64,000 nucleotides of DNA, from assembly GCA_013398615.1 (NCBI GenBank), contig VZSR01003807.1:15039064-15103063 (forward strand), read 5' to 3'. Each line of letters starts with the position of its first letter. Within the stretch, counting starts at the first letter, position 1. The position numbers were made by a program, and so were the translations under genes. Below the pieces are notes generated by a model. It worked only from the letters and a program-made list of their open reading frames with translations, made no database searches and had not been told where the DNA came from. The stretch comes from Brachypodius melanocephalos (lineage: Eukaryota; Chordata; Aves; Passeriformes; Pycnonotidae). This document shows, piece after piece, positions 10,062-23,263 of this stretch.

Positions 10062-13000
10062 GTACCTTATTCTCCTGGTTTCCGCACTCTGTTCTAGAAC
10101 GCCAAGAGGATGATAGAAATTGGCCGTGATTCCTCTCGGTCCCACTGACTCCATCAGATGGTCACAAGGACTTACACAAGTGGTAACTTCCCTTTTGTTA
10201 ATCGTTTGGCAAAAGGGACTTTCAATTGCTTCAAATTCTTTTTTGAGTAGAGATACAGCCTAATCCTCAGATATGTGCAGCTTTTGCTTTACAAAAATCC
10301 CATGTAATCAACATTTATTTTTCATATTCCTGATCAAGTGATTTACACTTACGATATTGAATGGTTTGGGTTTTTTTTGTGTGTGATTTAAGAGGAATGC
10401 TAGTAAGTTCATGGCAAACACTTTCTATCATCCTCTTTACCTCTAGATATTAAATTAAGGCAGGTAATAGGCCAATATCATATTCTAGAATTCATAAAAC
10501 CCACAGATCTGGATGAGACATACTAACACCCTTTTCTTTATTTATTTATTTCCTTTATAAATTCTTCCTTTTTGGTTGTTTTGTTTGTTTGTTTGTTTTT
10601 TTCCCTGAAACGTTTTGTTCAGTTTGTGGGTTTTCAATACTTTAGACTCAAAACTAAAAGTCAGAATTTGAGAGTATTGGGAGTTGGGATCACTTTCTCT
10701 CCCCTCCTCAGACGACTGCAATATAACATGCTAACATTGCCATGGCACTGCCCCATCTCTGTCTGACCAGGAGAGAGCAGGCTTGCAGCTACAGCTTCTT
10801 GCTTCCCACAGTGTCTCCAGCAATCTGTCATCTCTGCAGCTAACAGTGCTTCTGCATTCTCGTTGTTGTCAGTGTGATGTGTCTACCTTTGCTCTTTCAC
10901 TGATCGGTTTACTAGCCTCTACAATTATGAAGTTCTTCTTTTTAAAAAAAAAAGCAAATGAGCAAGCCAACGTGTGTAAAGAGGACATCTTTTGCTGTTT
11001 CAGTGTCTTGCACACTGCTAAAATAATCAGAAAGTGTGATTAAGGTATATTTGTCCTTATTAAATCTAATAGTAAATCTCATTTAACCTAAATCTTATTT
11101 ATTCTCTACATATCAAAAATGAACTGATTTGTTTTTAAAATAATTCCTGTTAGAGTCAAAGAAAGAAGTGAACATTAGATTTGATATAGTGATTGAGCCA
11201 CAAACAAGCAGACAAAAAAAACCTTAAAAGTATTATATTTTTTATGAGCAAAATCAAGAGTTTATTCTCATTATAAATGAAGTAAAGAGCAAAACTACTT
11301 ACCATGTAGATATTTACATAAACACTTCTTTTAAGAAGTTTGCTTTACATGTGTGGTTAGGGACTGTGAGTAAAGTGGCATAGTTATAGAACCATATAAC
11401 AAATAGAACAAGTATCTTTTACTGCCTCAACATGAACTAAGAATCTGCCTATTTTTAAGGATTTTTTTTCCTTTGAAACAAAAGGAAACCACATAGAAAA
11501 ATAGGGTATATGTGTAAACTCCATCCTTCTGTCTGATGGAGAAAGAGAACTAATTATTCAGCTCCAGTGTGCCATGGAGCTTGGCGTTTTGTTTATCATA
11601 GGGAGGAAGAAGAGGGAGGAGAGCAGCTTTACTCTGCAGCCACTAACAGCAAGGAGGAGGGGACGATGTCTTTGACAGATCAGCATGCTTGCACTAGCAC
11701 CATTGTACTCAGGGAACACATTGTGTGTGCTTTTCCGCTCTCCTGTGTAGTCAAACCACTTCTGCCAGCCTTCTGAGGTTTCTGGTTGTAGGGGCGAGCC
11801 CCTGGCTCAAAGAGCAGCCAGCAGTGCTTTGCAGCTTTGAGACCAACTCCTGTTCCTGCAGTGGCATTGCTGCGGCACCTTTCAGATCAAGGCTTTCCAG
11901 CACTGTTTATTAACACATCTTGTAGCAGCACAACACAATGTTCAATTTGTCATTCAGACAAGCATGGAATACGAATGAGTCACTGCTGAATAGGAAACTT
12001 AATCAAATGCGCAAGCCAGACAGGTTGTGGTTGATGTATAATGTGGTTTTAACTGATAATGCGGTACAAGCTGTCACTGTGTTCTTTAATATTTTGACAT
12101 GCCTCTGATCAGAGTACTTTGTGTTTGATCTTGCACTGGATCAGCAAACCCTGTTAGAGTTTAGTGTAAGGGAGAAATAAAGTCAATCCTAAAAGGTTTA
12201 TCACACAAAAAGTTGGGAAGGAAAGTTCTAAAAAATTAGAGGGGCCATGCTTTGTGTGTAAAAAGTGTCATATCACTTTGCCTTCTCTATTATCACCACA
12301 AAAAGACAGGCATATATAGTGTGATGCTAAGCAAGGTGCAGGATTAAACTGAACATTACATTGTGGATTTAACTGGAGTCTCATACAAGCAGTACTAGTA
12401 ATTTTGTGCTAGGTGGGAAAGCAAATCCAAGAAACAATTCCCCTTTTTTCATCAGTTTAATAGAGCCGTCATAAGTGCACAACTGCATCTTTGCCTCTGA
12501 ATTTTTTTGAAGTGATTAAAATGTTAAAAGATTAAAATAGCGGTTCAGTTTGCTTAGGGATGTTTACATTGTCTCTCTTGAGCAGCTCTATTCAAGTCTT
12601 GGTGCCAGAGTGACAACCTCCATTTCCTGCTCTCCCCAAGCCTTCCCAAATGACTAGTAGATCTTTAATGGTCACTTGCTGTTCCTGGAGCAGACCAAAC
12701 CATATCACTCTTTGTGCCTTTGCCCACAAAATTATATTCATGGCTACACAGTAGCTCAAACACAAGGTTTGAGTTTGGTTTGCCATGATTATCTTTCTAG
12801 TTATCACCCTCACTCTCACTTAGGGCTTTTTACTTAAATATCATATACAGTTGCTGCTTCTTAAACTCATTAGATTCACTCACTTTTTTTCTGTGCAAGG
12901 AACCAATGCTGTCTGGTATTTGCAAAGACCTTCAGCATCTGTCATCATACAGATGAAATTTACTATTCTTATATTTTGTGCAATAGCCTTTTAATAAAGA

Positions 13001-15995
13001 TATTAAATTAAGGCCCATTCTTGATTAACTGCAGTAAATAGCATCCTACTAGGCCAGCAGTGCCTCTTTCAATGTAAGCCTGTTTTCTGCATTCCATTAG
13101 TCACTTAGCATTAAAGTCACTTTATTTATTTCTATCAGCTTCACTTGAATGATAAATTCCTTTTTGAAAGCTTTCAGATGCTTACTGCAATACAGATTGG
13201 TTACATCAACCATATTTTCCTTGGGAAAAAAAAATAGCAATCATCTTTATGAAAAGGTTCCCCTGTGAGCTGAAATTAAAGTTCACTTTGACCATCCTAT
13301 CTATAGCCTGGTAAATTAGTTTCTCCTCTCTCAAAATGCTTAGAGAAGAGTTCCAATATCACTGATGTTACAAACTCTCAAAGTAAGGGAGTGTATTGCT
13401 TGCACTTAGACTAATATATAAAATTTCTTGACATAAAGAAGCTTACTGGCTTCTTCTTGGGCAGGACTGCAGCTGTGCTTCCCTCTTTCATTGACTAAGT
13501 CAGAATGGTGTACTGGAGTGAGTAGCAGATGGCCCTACTTCTTTCCCTCCTCACAGTGTGACAAATGGTGGAGCAGTCAGAAGAGACAGCTAAAGGACAG
13601 AACAAGAACAGAAAATTATATTTTTCTCCGGAGTGGTGCACAGTACTTCAGCTTTCCCATCTCCTGCCAGACTAAATAGGTGTTCTGTCCTTAAAAATAG
13701 TGAGCTTTTTAAATTAACAATGTATATTTTTAACCATTTCTCCTTACCAAATCTATTAAACTGTCTAAGCTGACCTGTTTCATTTTCAGCCAATTATGTA
13801 GATTGCAGAAGTGCACCTGCCATAAATACAGGCAGTACAGCACTCAAACTTTTTTATAACACCCCGTCTTAAGATGTTTTTTGTAACATTCCATTATTTG
13901 CTTGTTTAATTGTTTCCATGCAGCACTATTCTTCAATACCCTGCTTCACTGCAGAAAAAATGGTTTACTGTGAGTTGTTTTAATTTCTGAAAGTTTGTGT
14001 TTGAGATCAGCCATGCAAGCCTACATCACAACTTCTTTTTGTAAAGTACAAAGCAAGAAATACTGGATTGTGCTACTAAAGGCATAGGAAAAAAAGAAAA
14101 GAAAAAAGAGATATTAACTTCACTCCCTTTCAATTCAGCTTTTTGGAAATTCCCCTTCTGACACCCAGTGTTGCCCCAGAGTGACTCTGGGGCAATGAAG
14201 AAAATGACACTTTGCTCATTATCAAACACCAGTTAGCAACTGCAGAAATGTGGCCATTTTTTTCATTTGGATTAACATTTATACAGTGAGAGCCTTGTAA
14301 ATAGGTAGGCTGTGCAATCAAATGCTTGGAAGGTAATTAAGCACTCCTTGTTCCCTTTGTTTCTGCCTCAGTCCATTAACTTTCTGTCTTGGTATTCTCG
14401 GACAGTATAAGTTCTGATCTAATTGAGCTTTAATATGGAATGCCCTGATGCTGTTTAATGTGCCATGTCCTTTCAACATCTTCTTTATAATATGTGATCC
14501 TACATTATGCTATAAGCAGCTTTCCATCTGGGCTACAATAGTGTGGATTCAGACAACACAAGATCTGATGTTTTGATCATCAAAATATGCTTCCTGGAAT
14601 ATGTATTTCAAGCTAATAATTTAGCATATCTGCTGAATTAGTGTTGGTCATCTGAACTTTACCAAATTTGCCTGGCTTTGTTGAAGTCCTCGTAGTAGGG
14701 TGCTATACATACATGAACAAGGAAATAAAATAATCTCAGACACAGAAATATTTATTTTCTGAACGTGTGGGAAGGGAACCCTTGCTAAACCTGGCATTGT
14801 TTTGAAGGTGATACTTCCATTTTGGGGTGCTTCCCCACACAGATTCAGAATTATCAGGGAGATAGGATCAAAAGAACAAGGGGAAGTCATCACCCTGTAC
14901 GTACTTTACTGGGGAGCATTTGACCACAGCCAATAAGCCTGATTTCCCACATCTCCTTATGAGAATTTTTATCTCATAAACTTTAGGAAACCATAGATTT
15001 CCTGAGGCCTCATGATCATAGCAGCCATGAAAATTATTATAGCAACACATCTGAGACAAAATTCATTAGGACCTAATGTCCTAATAGCAGAGTTCTTGAA
15101 GTGAGTTTCTTGAAGGCTCTGAATTCTTCCATTTTTGGCTTGTGCTGAAATACAGTATTTTCCCATGCCATTTAATTAGCACTCTGAGACCATCAGATTT
15201 AATCTTTCCTAATCACTCTTTTCAGCTCTTGACAGTTTCAGTCAAAAAGAAAAATGTGAAATTTATGTCTTTATCTTTCATTAAAATAATAAAATGGATT
15301 TTTGAAGTGTTTGTTGGGAAATATTTGTGTTAGATCTCTCCTGCCTCATAGACATGTGATAGGTGTCTGCTATTTCAAGTCAGATCCATCAACATAAGGA
15401 AGAAAATCACTTGGAAAGTGTCAAGTCAGTGGAGCAGATAGATTTTAACTGCTGATTCTGTGCAAGATTCAAAATACAATGTGCTTTGAAGAAAATAAGT
15501 CCCCATTACCTGTGTATTGGTAAAATTGACAGAAAATTACGTAACTGAATCTCAATACATTATACCCTCATGGATACATAAACAAATACAGAACTTCTGC
15601 AAATCAAATGCAACTGGCCAATTTAAACAAGAAGGGCCCACCTTTTCAGACAGCATGCGTTGAACAAATATGGCAGGTATGGCCCACCTTTTATTTTCCC
15701 CTTCTCAACAGCATAGTGCTTTAAGTGGAGAGTCTTCCCCATAAATGATAAAGGGGCTGTGGGGTCACAAAGCCCCTTCTGTTGTCATCATTTGGTGTTT
15801 TCCTACCCAGTCTAGAAATCGGGGGTATCTTAAAAGTGTTAGGGAAATGGCATGTTCACTGAAAAATAACTCTGCAGTTGTCTATCAAAGTCTGTGCAAA
15901 TTGTAGATCAGCCTTCAGGGGAGGTTGAGTGCCCAAAGGCATCCTCTGCTGCAGTAATGTTTCAGTGTATTCAGCTGCCCATTTTCTTTTCCCAG
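10062..15995 (+). other. SYNE1: SYNE1 last intron (5.9 kb)
   Basis: Longest SYNE1 intron seen here, separating the linker from the KASH exon. AT-rich, with a (TTTG)n tract near 10573-10602 and a GC-richer patch at about 11560-11910 whose open frames I cannot assign. No exon with matching phase and family similarity was found. It ends TTTTCTTTTCCCAG. Confidence 0.85.
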
Positions 15996-16236
15996 GTCCA
16001 CAAGAGGTGGCTCAGGTTCCTCCCCTTCTGAGGCTGGGCCGGCGTGGCGGTGCCCATCCTTCTTCCTCAGAGTCCTCAGAGCTGCTCTGCCGCTCCAGCT
16101 CCTGCTGCTGCTCCTGATCGGGCTGGCGTGCCTGGTGCCCATGACCGAGGAGGATTACAGCTGTGCTATGGCAAACAACTTTGCCCGCTCTTTCCACCCC
16201 ATGCTGAAGTACATGAATGGTCCTCCTCCATTGTGA
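15996..16236 (+). CDS. SYNE1: SYNE1 last exon: KASH domain and stop
   Basis: 241 nt including TGA. After a linker (STRGGSGSSPSEAGPAWRC) comes FFLRVLRAALPLQ, a Leu-rich transmembrane helix (LLLLLLIGLACLVPM) and a 30-residue perinuclear tail: TEEDYSCAMANNF, ARSFHPMLKY, ending NGPPPL. These are the hallmarks of a KASH domain: the tail enters the perinuclear space and binds SUN-domain trimers, the Cys in DYSC is the residue that can form the KASH-SUN disulfide, and the C-terminal PPPL inserts in the SUN pocket. Human nesprin-1 also ends PPPL, while nesprin-2 ends PPPT, which supports SYNE1. The nuclear envelope anchor is intact. Confidence 0.98.
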
Positions 16237-16865
16237 AGGAGACCTGTGAGACAGTGGGAGAGTTGGCTGGAGTGCTGGCTGGGAGCGAGATGGTTTGAGA
16301 GGGTGACAGGGTGCAGCGTGGCAGCTTTAGCTGTCTGCTGTTGCCACCACTGTGCCCGTATGTTTATCCGCTGGCACTCCGCTCGAAGGGCATCGGTCCA
16401 TCAGTATCGGACTGCACAACATAGTACCTGAGTAGCATCATTTCAACACTGGCATCCTGGGTACTGAGGAGGATGCAATGTATGTGAGGGAAACCTCTTC
16501 TGTACAGCTTTTGGGATCTTTTAGCCACTTTATATCCAGGTCATTGCCCTGTACTATGCATAGCCAAGGACTTGATACTGTAGATCCTTTCCTGTGTGCT
16601 GCTCTAAACAACCCATTAGCCAGTCTTTGTTAAATACCCTCTCAGTATCTACAGTATACAAAATAATCAATGCTTAAGGAATTTTAGAGCATTTGTAACA
16701 TACGATTTTAAAGAATCTTATATGGCAATGTATTATTCCTTGTGGTTTCTGTTTCAGGCATGGTGTTCTAACTTTTGCTTTGGATGCACAAGGTGTAAAT
16801 CTGAGAAGCACTTTTTTAAGGTTTAAAAAAAATGGATGTAATAAATAAGATTGCAGAAGTTTTTA
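16237..16865 (+). other. SYNE1: SYNE1 3' UTR (proximal form)
   Basis: Sequence after the TGA up to just past the first canonical AATAAA. The end is inferred. Further AATAAA copies near 17818 and 17967 could give longer transcripts. Confidence 0.6.
16840..16845 (+). terminator. SYNE1: SYNE1 poly(A) signal AATAAA
   Basis: AATAAA about 0.6 kb after the KASH stop codon, the first canonical signal downstream in the sense direction. The cleavage site itself cannot be read from sequence. Confidence 0.6.
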
Positions 16866-18524
16866 TGAGGAAAAAATGTTGAATGTCAAGTTAAAAACAA
16901 AGAACATATTTATGTATGTACAGTTTGCTAAGCCAAGTTTTGTTTGTATTGATTTCTTTGCATTTATTATAGATACCATAAAATATTTTGTCTACGTGCT
17001 TTTTAATGACAGCTATGGAAACCTCTAAGTTTAAAACGAGATATGTATGGTATAAAAAAAGTAGAAGACATCCATATGCTGCACTTCAAAAAATAATTAA
17101 AAAGTTCTGTAACAAATTGATGGCATTAGGTATATGTTTGAATGACAAGATCTGGAAAATGACAGCTGACAGAATACATGGGAAAGTATCACATTAGAAG
17201 TTGTGTTAATATTGAAAGCAGTACATGTTTTGGATTAATGATTCATCACTTCAGGTTTTTCTTATTTTCAGGCTGCTTCTTGAAGTTCCTCTGACCTTTG
17301 TGGGTTTTTTTTTTCATCTGTGTTTCTGTGTACGCATTCATGTGCAACCTTTGACAATTGGGGTTCTACCAATCCACACTGAAGCAGATTTCTTCCTGTG
17401 AGTATACTGGAAACTTCCTAATATTCTCCATAGCAGGTCAATGCCAAGATAGATATTTATGTTTTACCCATCATTCTTTTAGTGCAATAGGCCCAAAAAA
17501 TAAGCATAATTAACAGGAAAAGAGAACAAATTGGAAACTCATTAACTTTCCAGAATTATTGCAAAAACTTGTCGTCTACTCAGTGGCACGCTGCCCAGCT
17601 TATCAGTCAGAACTCGACTTTGAAAGAACAGGATTCTTGTCAATTATGAAAAAAATACAGAACATGGCTCTAAGTTACTGCTCTTTAATAAGTTTGAGGT
17701 ATTTGAAGCCATGACACACAAAATTGTGTGTCGATTTTTTTTATGAGTTAAGTTTTCTGAGTTAAATCTTTTCTGAGTTAAGTGTTTTTGCTTAGGATAT
17801 ATTGGCTTGTATGACAGAAATAAACAGGCCAGAAGAAACTACAAGCACATTAGTTGCTGTTATGTAGAGTTAAATTTTGGCATGTCATCTTTTGGGCTGT
17901 TACAAGGAGTGGGTGGTCAGAGGTAAGGAACCACAAGCTGAACTCCAGCATTTGGAAGAGCCAAAATAAAGCTTCCTTTTCAGATAAGTGTGACATTAAC
18001 ATTTTTCTGAAAAGGATTTTGTATGTTCACAAAATATTTTCAATGTCTGAGACACAAGTCTGGACTAACACAAGTCTGGACTGACACAAGTGTGTTCTTT
18101 TCAAGGCTGAGTTTCCTTCATTGCTATTCAGAAGTTATGCTAGGCTAGATTAGTATTCATAATCACGCATTCTTAGTAGACAAAGATAAGGAACACACAT
18201 TTGGGCTACAAGGAAGAGCTGTTACTTGCAAAAGGCCTGAAATATTACCTAAAATTGACCCCTCCTCTCTTTTCTGATACTGTTCTCTTCGGTGACACAA
18301 TTTAAATGATAATCAGTGCACCTATGTGAATAATTCAGTAGTTTGCTGGATTTGTTAGTCTAGGTCTGTGCATGCTTTAGACATCCTTTCATCAGCCAGT
18401 CTGGGCCTGCTGGTTAATTTTTTGTTGAAAGATATTTTTTTTGTTTTCTTAAAAAAAAAAAAACACTGTAAAGGAAAAAAAAGACTCATTTAGGGAGGCA
18501 TGAGGACCTCAGCCTCACTGTCTC
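16866..18524. other. Spacer after SYNE1
   Basis: AT-rich sequence with further possible SYNE1 poly(A) signals and a poly(A) run near 18451-18465. No gene is supported. Confidence 0.6.
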
Positions 18525-19783
18525 CTATTTTCCAGGAAGAGTGTGGAAGGTCACATCATCAAGTGTCGGTAGCTCTTTCAAATCCAGTGCATTTTTGCTG
18601 ATGATTACCTGCAGGGCACACATGCACTGTCTATCCTCTGTCTTGCTGATGAAATGGTGGATAATGTCCCTGCTATGCTTTGCTCCCTTCCAGCTGTTTC
18701 AAAGTAAAGTTTCTTGTGTTCATACCTTCAAACTCTGATCTGTAGCCATAGATCTGACTATCAATGTGCTGTCAGCTGATGCAGAGAACCTTTTTTTTTT
18801 GACACCAAGGGATCTGCTCACACAAAGTGGTCCTCCCAGTGAACAGCAGACTCTCTACAATGCCCGTGAATAAGGCAGTCACAGGCGGTGACAGAGACCC
18901 ATTAGAAAAATGTCATTGACAGGAAAAATGCCTGTTTGTAAATCCTAAATTTCTCATTCCTTCAAGGACGGGAATGTCAGTCTGTAAGCTGATGTGTCCA
19001 TCGCAGACAATTTGCGTCACTAGGTTGGAGGGTCCTTTGAGTGGCACTTTGGAGTTATTGCATTTGATACTTAGAGGTCTCAACTCAAAATCAGCATCAG
19101 ACCAGTTAAAGTAGTTTGAGCAATATGCTCCTACAAAAGGAATTCTAGCCATGAACTAATTCCACTATAACTTCACGTGATTTTGCAGAACTGAATCTTG
19201 ATTCTAAAAACTGATACAAAGAAAGCAAGATGTAAATAAGTGGGCAAGCTCTTATGTTCCATCCTAAGACTACCAGTGACTCAGAAATTTATCACCACAG
19301 CACACAGCGTGAACCAGGTTAAATGGGGCAACTGGAGGAGGGGGGGTGGGGGTGGAAAACACACCCAGAAAGCTGTCAAGTGTTGCAGCCAATGGCACTA
19401 GCCAGCTTGGCAGCTTGGGCATCTTTCTCATCCTGATAATGAGATGCTAAAACTCTTTAAGAAGTGCACAAGTTAGATTCTGAGATGCCCTGTATCTGTG
19501 ATAAGCCTGCAACCCAACACCTCTCCTCTTTCTGAAACATCACCTACTTGGGCTCTGCAAACACAAGGACTGATTTCTGGTGATGCACTTTGAGGCTTGG
19601 CTGCATAGCATGAGGAAAGGCAGCAGAGAAGATGTCAAACTCCGGGTGTGTATTGAAATTATGTGTTCAAGCATAGAGAAAGTAGACTCTGCCTCTTGGG
19701 GAGTTCAGGTCATAACTATGTTGTAATTTTTTCCATTTTCTACTGTAGATAAATGCAGTAGCTTCTGTAGAGGTATAATCATC
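18525..19783 (-). pseudogene. Unidentified decayed coding-like block between SYNE1 and ESR1
   Basis: Minus strand. From 19783 one frame reads about 170 codons with only five stops, including a piece with HPEFDIFSAAFPHAM and another with HYQDEKDAQAAKLAS. After a change of frame comes an ATG-started open frame of 79 codons (19152-18913) beginning MARIPFVGAYCSNYF. After another change comes a 47-codon piece (18668-18525) with KELPTLDDVTFHTLP. Codons are mostly purine-first with C or T third, unlike flanking DNA. This pattern suits a broken gene or processed pseudogene with frameshifts. I do not recognise the parent protein, and no splice structure or poly(A) tail is clear. Chance open frames remain possible. 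Confidence 0.33.
19336..19357 (+). repeat. G-rich tract
   Basis: Runs of G (GGAGGAGGGGGGGTGGGGG type) on the + strand inside the coding-like block; may fold as a quadruplex and may disrupt any former frame. Confidence 0.7.
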
Positions 19784-21006
19784 CCCCTAGCTTGACGTAC
19801 CTTGCAACTCTGAACTTTGCTTATTTATTGGTTTGTAGTCACCTCAGAGCTAGTGAGTGTTTAAGGGTAACTGGTTGCTCAGTGACTCCAGACTGTAGTA
19901 TCAAGGCACTTTTTCATTATGCTGGTATTGATAATAGTGAAAAATAATGAGCACAATTTACCCAGGACTCCCTGCATCTCTTTGTGGAGCTTCATTTGTT
20001 GGCCATGCTTTGCAAAATCTGAGGGCAGGCTGCAGAGTGATATTTAGAGACATCTGACAATGTTAGGAGGACAAATGATCTCAACACAAGTAGTGCGCCC
20101 TTATTCCTCATAGCTGTGAGCATGATGATACCCATTACCTATTCCCCATCCTGCTCCAGCAGCGATAACAGCTTTCTTCTGCAACAGATCAATAGTTCCT
20201 CACCACTGGTTTGCCACCCTTCCAGCTTTGTGAACACCTGCAGTATTGCTTTCTCCTTCCTTAGAACGTTTTTCTGCATCTGGCTATTGAACAAGAACAA
20301 AGATGCTGGGTTTGCTTATGAGCAGTCATCCCTGGCCCTCGGTCTTGTGTTGTGGTTGAGAGATCTGTTTACAACTGATAGCATCTCTCAACGTGCTCAT
20401 CATCATCATGTGCATCTGAGTGGATGTGTGTCTGTATGTTCAAAGGCATAACAGACACTGGTTGCTCACAGCCTTCAAACTACAGATGCTATCAAGACTT
20501 AGCAAATGTAGGAGGATTCTGAGAAAGAAGAAGAAGTCAAGGAGAAGAAATGTAGATTCTAAAGCAATAGAAACCATTGATCTGCTCTCCTTCTGGTCCT
20601 TACAATATTTTATTTGGTGTTTAAAGCAATGGATTATGGAAAGGAAAAGGCAGAACAGTGAGTTTTGATTTAAGCTGGGTGGTTTGGCAGCAGTCAAAAG
20701 CGGAATTCATCTAAAGCAGTATTTGTCTAAATTGAAGGGAGAAAGGAGAGTGCAGGGAGGGGTCTTTTGGGTTGTGTGTATTTACAGAAGCAGAGTTCCC
20801 CACATAAGGGAACTTGCCTGGGTACTGGCTGAGTTTTAACCTTGGCAGCATGTTGGGAAATGTACTACAGCCAGCAGAATTCTGTTGTTGTTGCCTTGTT
20901 TGGCCGTAATTAGACCCAGAGGGACATAGGTGCGAAACCTGTATTTGGAAGAAGTTGTGCTGTAGTAATAATATCAAGAATATTAGAGTGTTCTAATAAT
21001 ATTTCC

Positions 21007-21023
21007 AAATAAATAAATAAATA
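21007..21023. repeat. (AATA)n microsatellite
   Basis: Four consecutive AAAT/AATA units. Confidence 0.85.
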
Positions 21024-21842
21024 GGAATTATTTAGAGAATTAATTTGTCTTCCCAGAAAGGAGTAGATAAAGATCTGTGAAAGAAGATAAAAGGAAATGA
21101 GTAACTGCTAGCTGAAGCACTGAGGATTTGTCATAGCCTAAGGTGTGGATAGGAACTGAAAGCTGAAGCATCTATTGTTTGGTGCCACCTAATATATCAT
21201 TCCAGAAATGAATTGGTCAAAACTGCTTTGTTCAAGTAAGAATCTATTTAAAGATCTGACACACAGCAAATGGATTTGACCACAGTGATGTCCCAGTAAC
21301 ACTGCCATATTTAACTTTTTGGAAAGACAGGATGCTTTAGGAAAGTATTGTCCATTTCTTGTATCAAAGGTGTCCTTGGTGAGGGGGGAGAGGTGCACTA
21401 GAGAGCTGTTCTGGTCAGGGATCATGCAGATGTGGATGTAGTTTGCACACAGGTTACTCAGATCAGGCTTTTTTTGTTTATGGCATGTTGTTATTCCTGG
21501 GAGACTGCTGTTACAGATGTTGCAATTGTGGGTATTTCCATTCCTTTGTTTTTAGAAAGGATGTTTTAAAAAACAGATGAAATTAAACCTACCAGAGTCC
21601 ACTTTTTTATGTAAGTGCTCACAAGGCTATCCAAGAAGTGGGACATTTGTGGCTGTAGTATTTTTTTTTAATAAACGATTCAGAAATTGTCTGGGAAGCT
21701 CTCTTGCAGGTTAAAACATACGGATGCAATGTTTACTCCCTTGCTAAACTTGAAGCATGGTGCAGGCAGGTAAGCAGACTGTGGGGGCAAGGGGAGAAAA
21801 AAGTACTGGAAGAAAGCAGGATGCTGTAGCATTTTGGTTTGG

Positions 21843-21871
21843 ATAGACAGACAGATAGATAGATAGATAGA
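21843..21871. repeat. (AGAC/AGAT)n microsatellite
   Basis: Tetranucleotide repeat: two or three AGAC units followed by AGAT units. Confidence 0.9.
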
Positions 21872-23257
21872 AGACTTTTTTGAGCTGTAGTTTCTTTTCT
21901 TATTTTCAGATTTAATGCAAGCAAAAATTAATCTTATAAGGGCAGACTGGAATTCCATTTTTCCTGCTTTCATACGAAGGCCTAAACTTTCAAGCTTTTA
22001 TGTGCCCTGACTCTCACAACAAAATGGACAGCACTTTTTGCTCATCTCTAGAGTGTAACATACTTGTTCATCATAGAGGACACAAGTTCTGAAGAGGTGA
22101 ATGAAAAATAGATTTGCTTCTTGTCAGATTCTTTTTTGTGCTAGATAGTAGCATTCAGTCTTTATCTGTAGAGAAGCTAAATACCTTGGTCCCAAAAGTG
22201 TAGAAAACTTGGTTAAAAAATGCCTGAAAACACATCCTTTCCTCACACGCACATTTTTCATCTGTTTAAAATGGTAACATTCTGAAGTTGTGCGCAAATG
22301 TGTAGGAATGGAAGACAGCAGGAGATAAATTTCGTATCACCTGTATGCCTGCAGAAATGAAGACATTACCAGAATGACACCTAAATGCTGCAGCACAAAG
22401 TTCTTAAAGGGACATGAGAGCTAGTTAGCCATGTTCCTGCTGAGGTAAGTGCCAAATGTTATTATTTTGATGGTCAATTTTCCTGAAGACTTCATGACCA
22501 TTTTTACACTTGAGCCTCTGTGTCTGCAGGATGCCGTGGTGAATGGTAGTAATTGGAGCCTGGCTGGGCACAAGAAAAAACAGGTACGCAGTGCCCTTCC
22601 ATGGGTATTCTTTCTATGTGAGCACTCTGATGAGTGCTGTTTTGTATGTTTGGATTTTCCTCTCCTCTTCACTGCGTGGGTGGTGGAGACAAGCAGTGTA
22701 ATGCAGAGGAAAGAGATGTAAAACTTTCCAGCCATAGAGACAGCTGCTGCTTTGGGCTTTTCATGTTGCAGTATCGGGATAGGAGGAAAAAAAATAATCT
22801 ATCATTTAATTTTGAGGAATAAGCATGGCCAAAAGGCTTTTAATGAGGCAGGGTGCCCCACTGACGGAGAACACCAAGGCTTTAGCCCACAAAGAAGCTG
22901 TTATCATTGCATTATGAGGATTGCCTGAACTAACAGGAATGTAAACCAAAATACTAAGAACATGAAAGCACATAAAGTACTGGGTACTTAACTAACTTCC
23001 TTGGCATCGTTAGGATTACTAGAGACTACACCTAGCTTGTTGTTGACTCTAGATACAGAGTCTCTGATTCTTTTCAGGGAAAGTGAAGAAACTAAGAAAC
23101 AGTTTTTAACTTTCATTTAGATGCACAGAAACAGACATTCTGATTATTTCAAAAACAGTGTACCATTTTGCTGTCCACGGGAAAACAATAAGCAGAGAAG
23201 CATATTTTAAAAACATACAAAATAGAACAAAATGAAACAATGTGTTCTGATTAATTC

Positions 23258-23263
23258 TTTATT
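23258..23263 (-). terminator. ESR1: Distal ESR1 poly(A) signal AATAAA (TTTATT on +)
   Basis: Read on the minus strand as AATAAAG, followed within 30-50 nt by T-rich sequence including GTTTCATTTTGTTC and TTTTGTATG. It is the most distal canonical signal before a long stretch without one. Confidence 0.45.

Larger units (their letters stand above)
19784..23239. other. Intergenic spacer between SYNE1 and ESR1 3' ends
   Basis: No gene supported. Contains an (AATA)n run at 21007-21023 and an (AGAT)n run at 21843-21871. Open frames at 20116-20451 (+) and 22421-22735 (-) were examined and not accepted as genes. Confidence 0.6.

Noticed and set aside
20116..20451. 111-codon + strand open frame
   Set aside because: Ser-rich, low-complexity ending (HHHH and Cys/Ser) with no recognisable motif; it lies near the coding-like block on the other strand but does not look like a real protein.
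22421..22735. 104-codon minus frame beginning with a signal-peptide-like stretch (MAGKFYISFLCITLLVSTTH)
   Set aside because: The rest is irregular, a similarly long frame lies on the opposite strand, and no family, splice or poly(A) context supports a gene.
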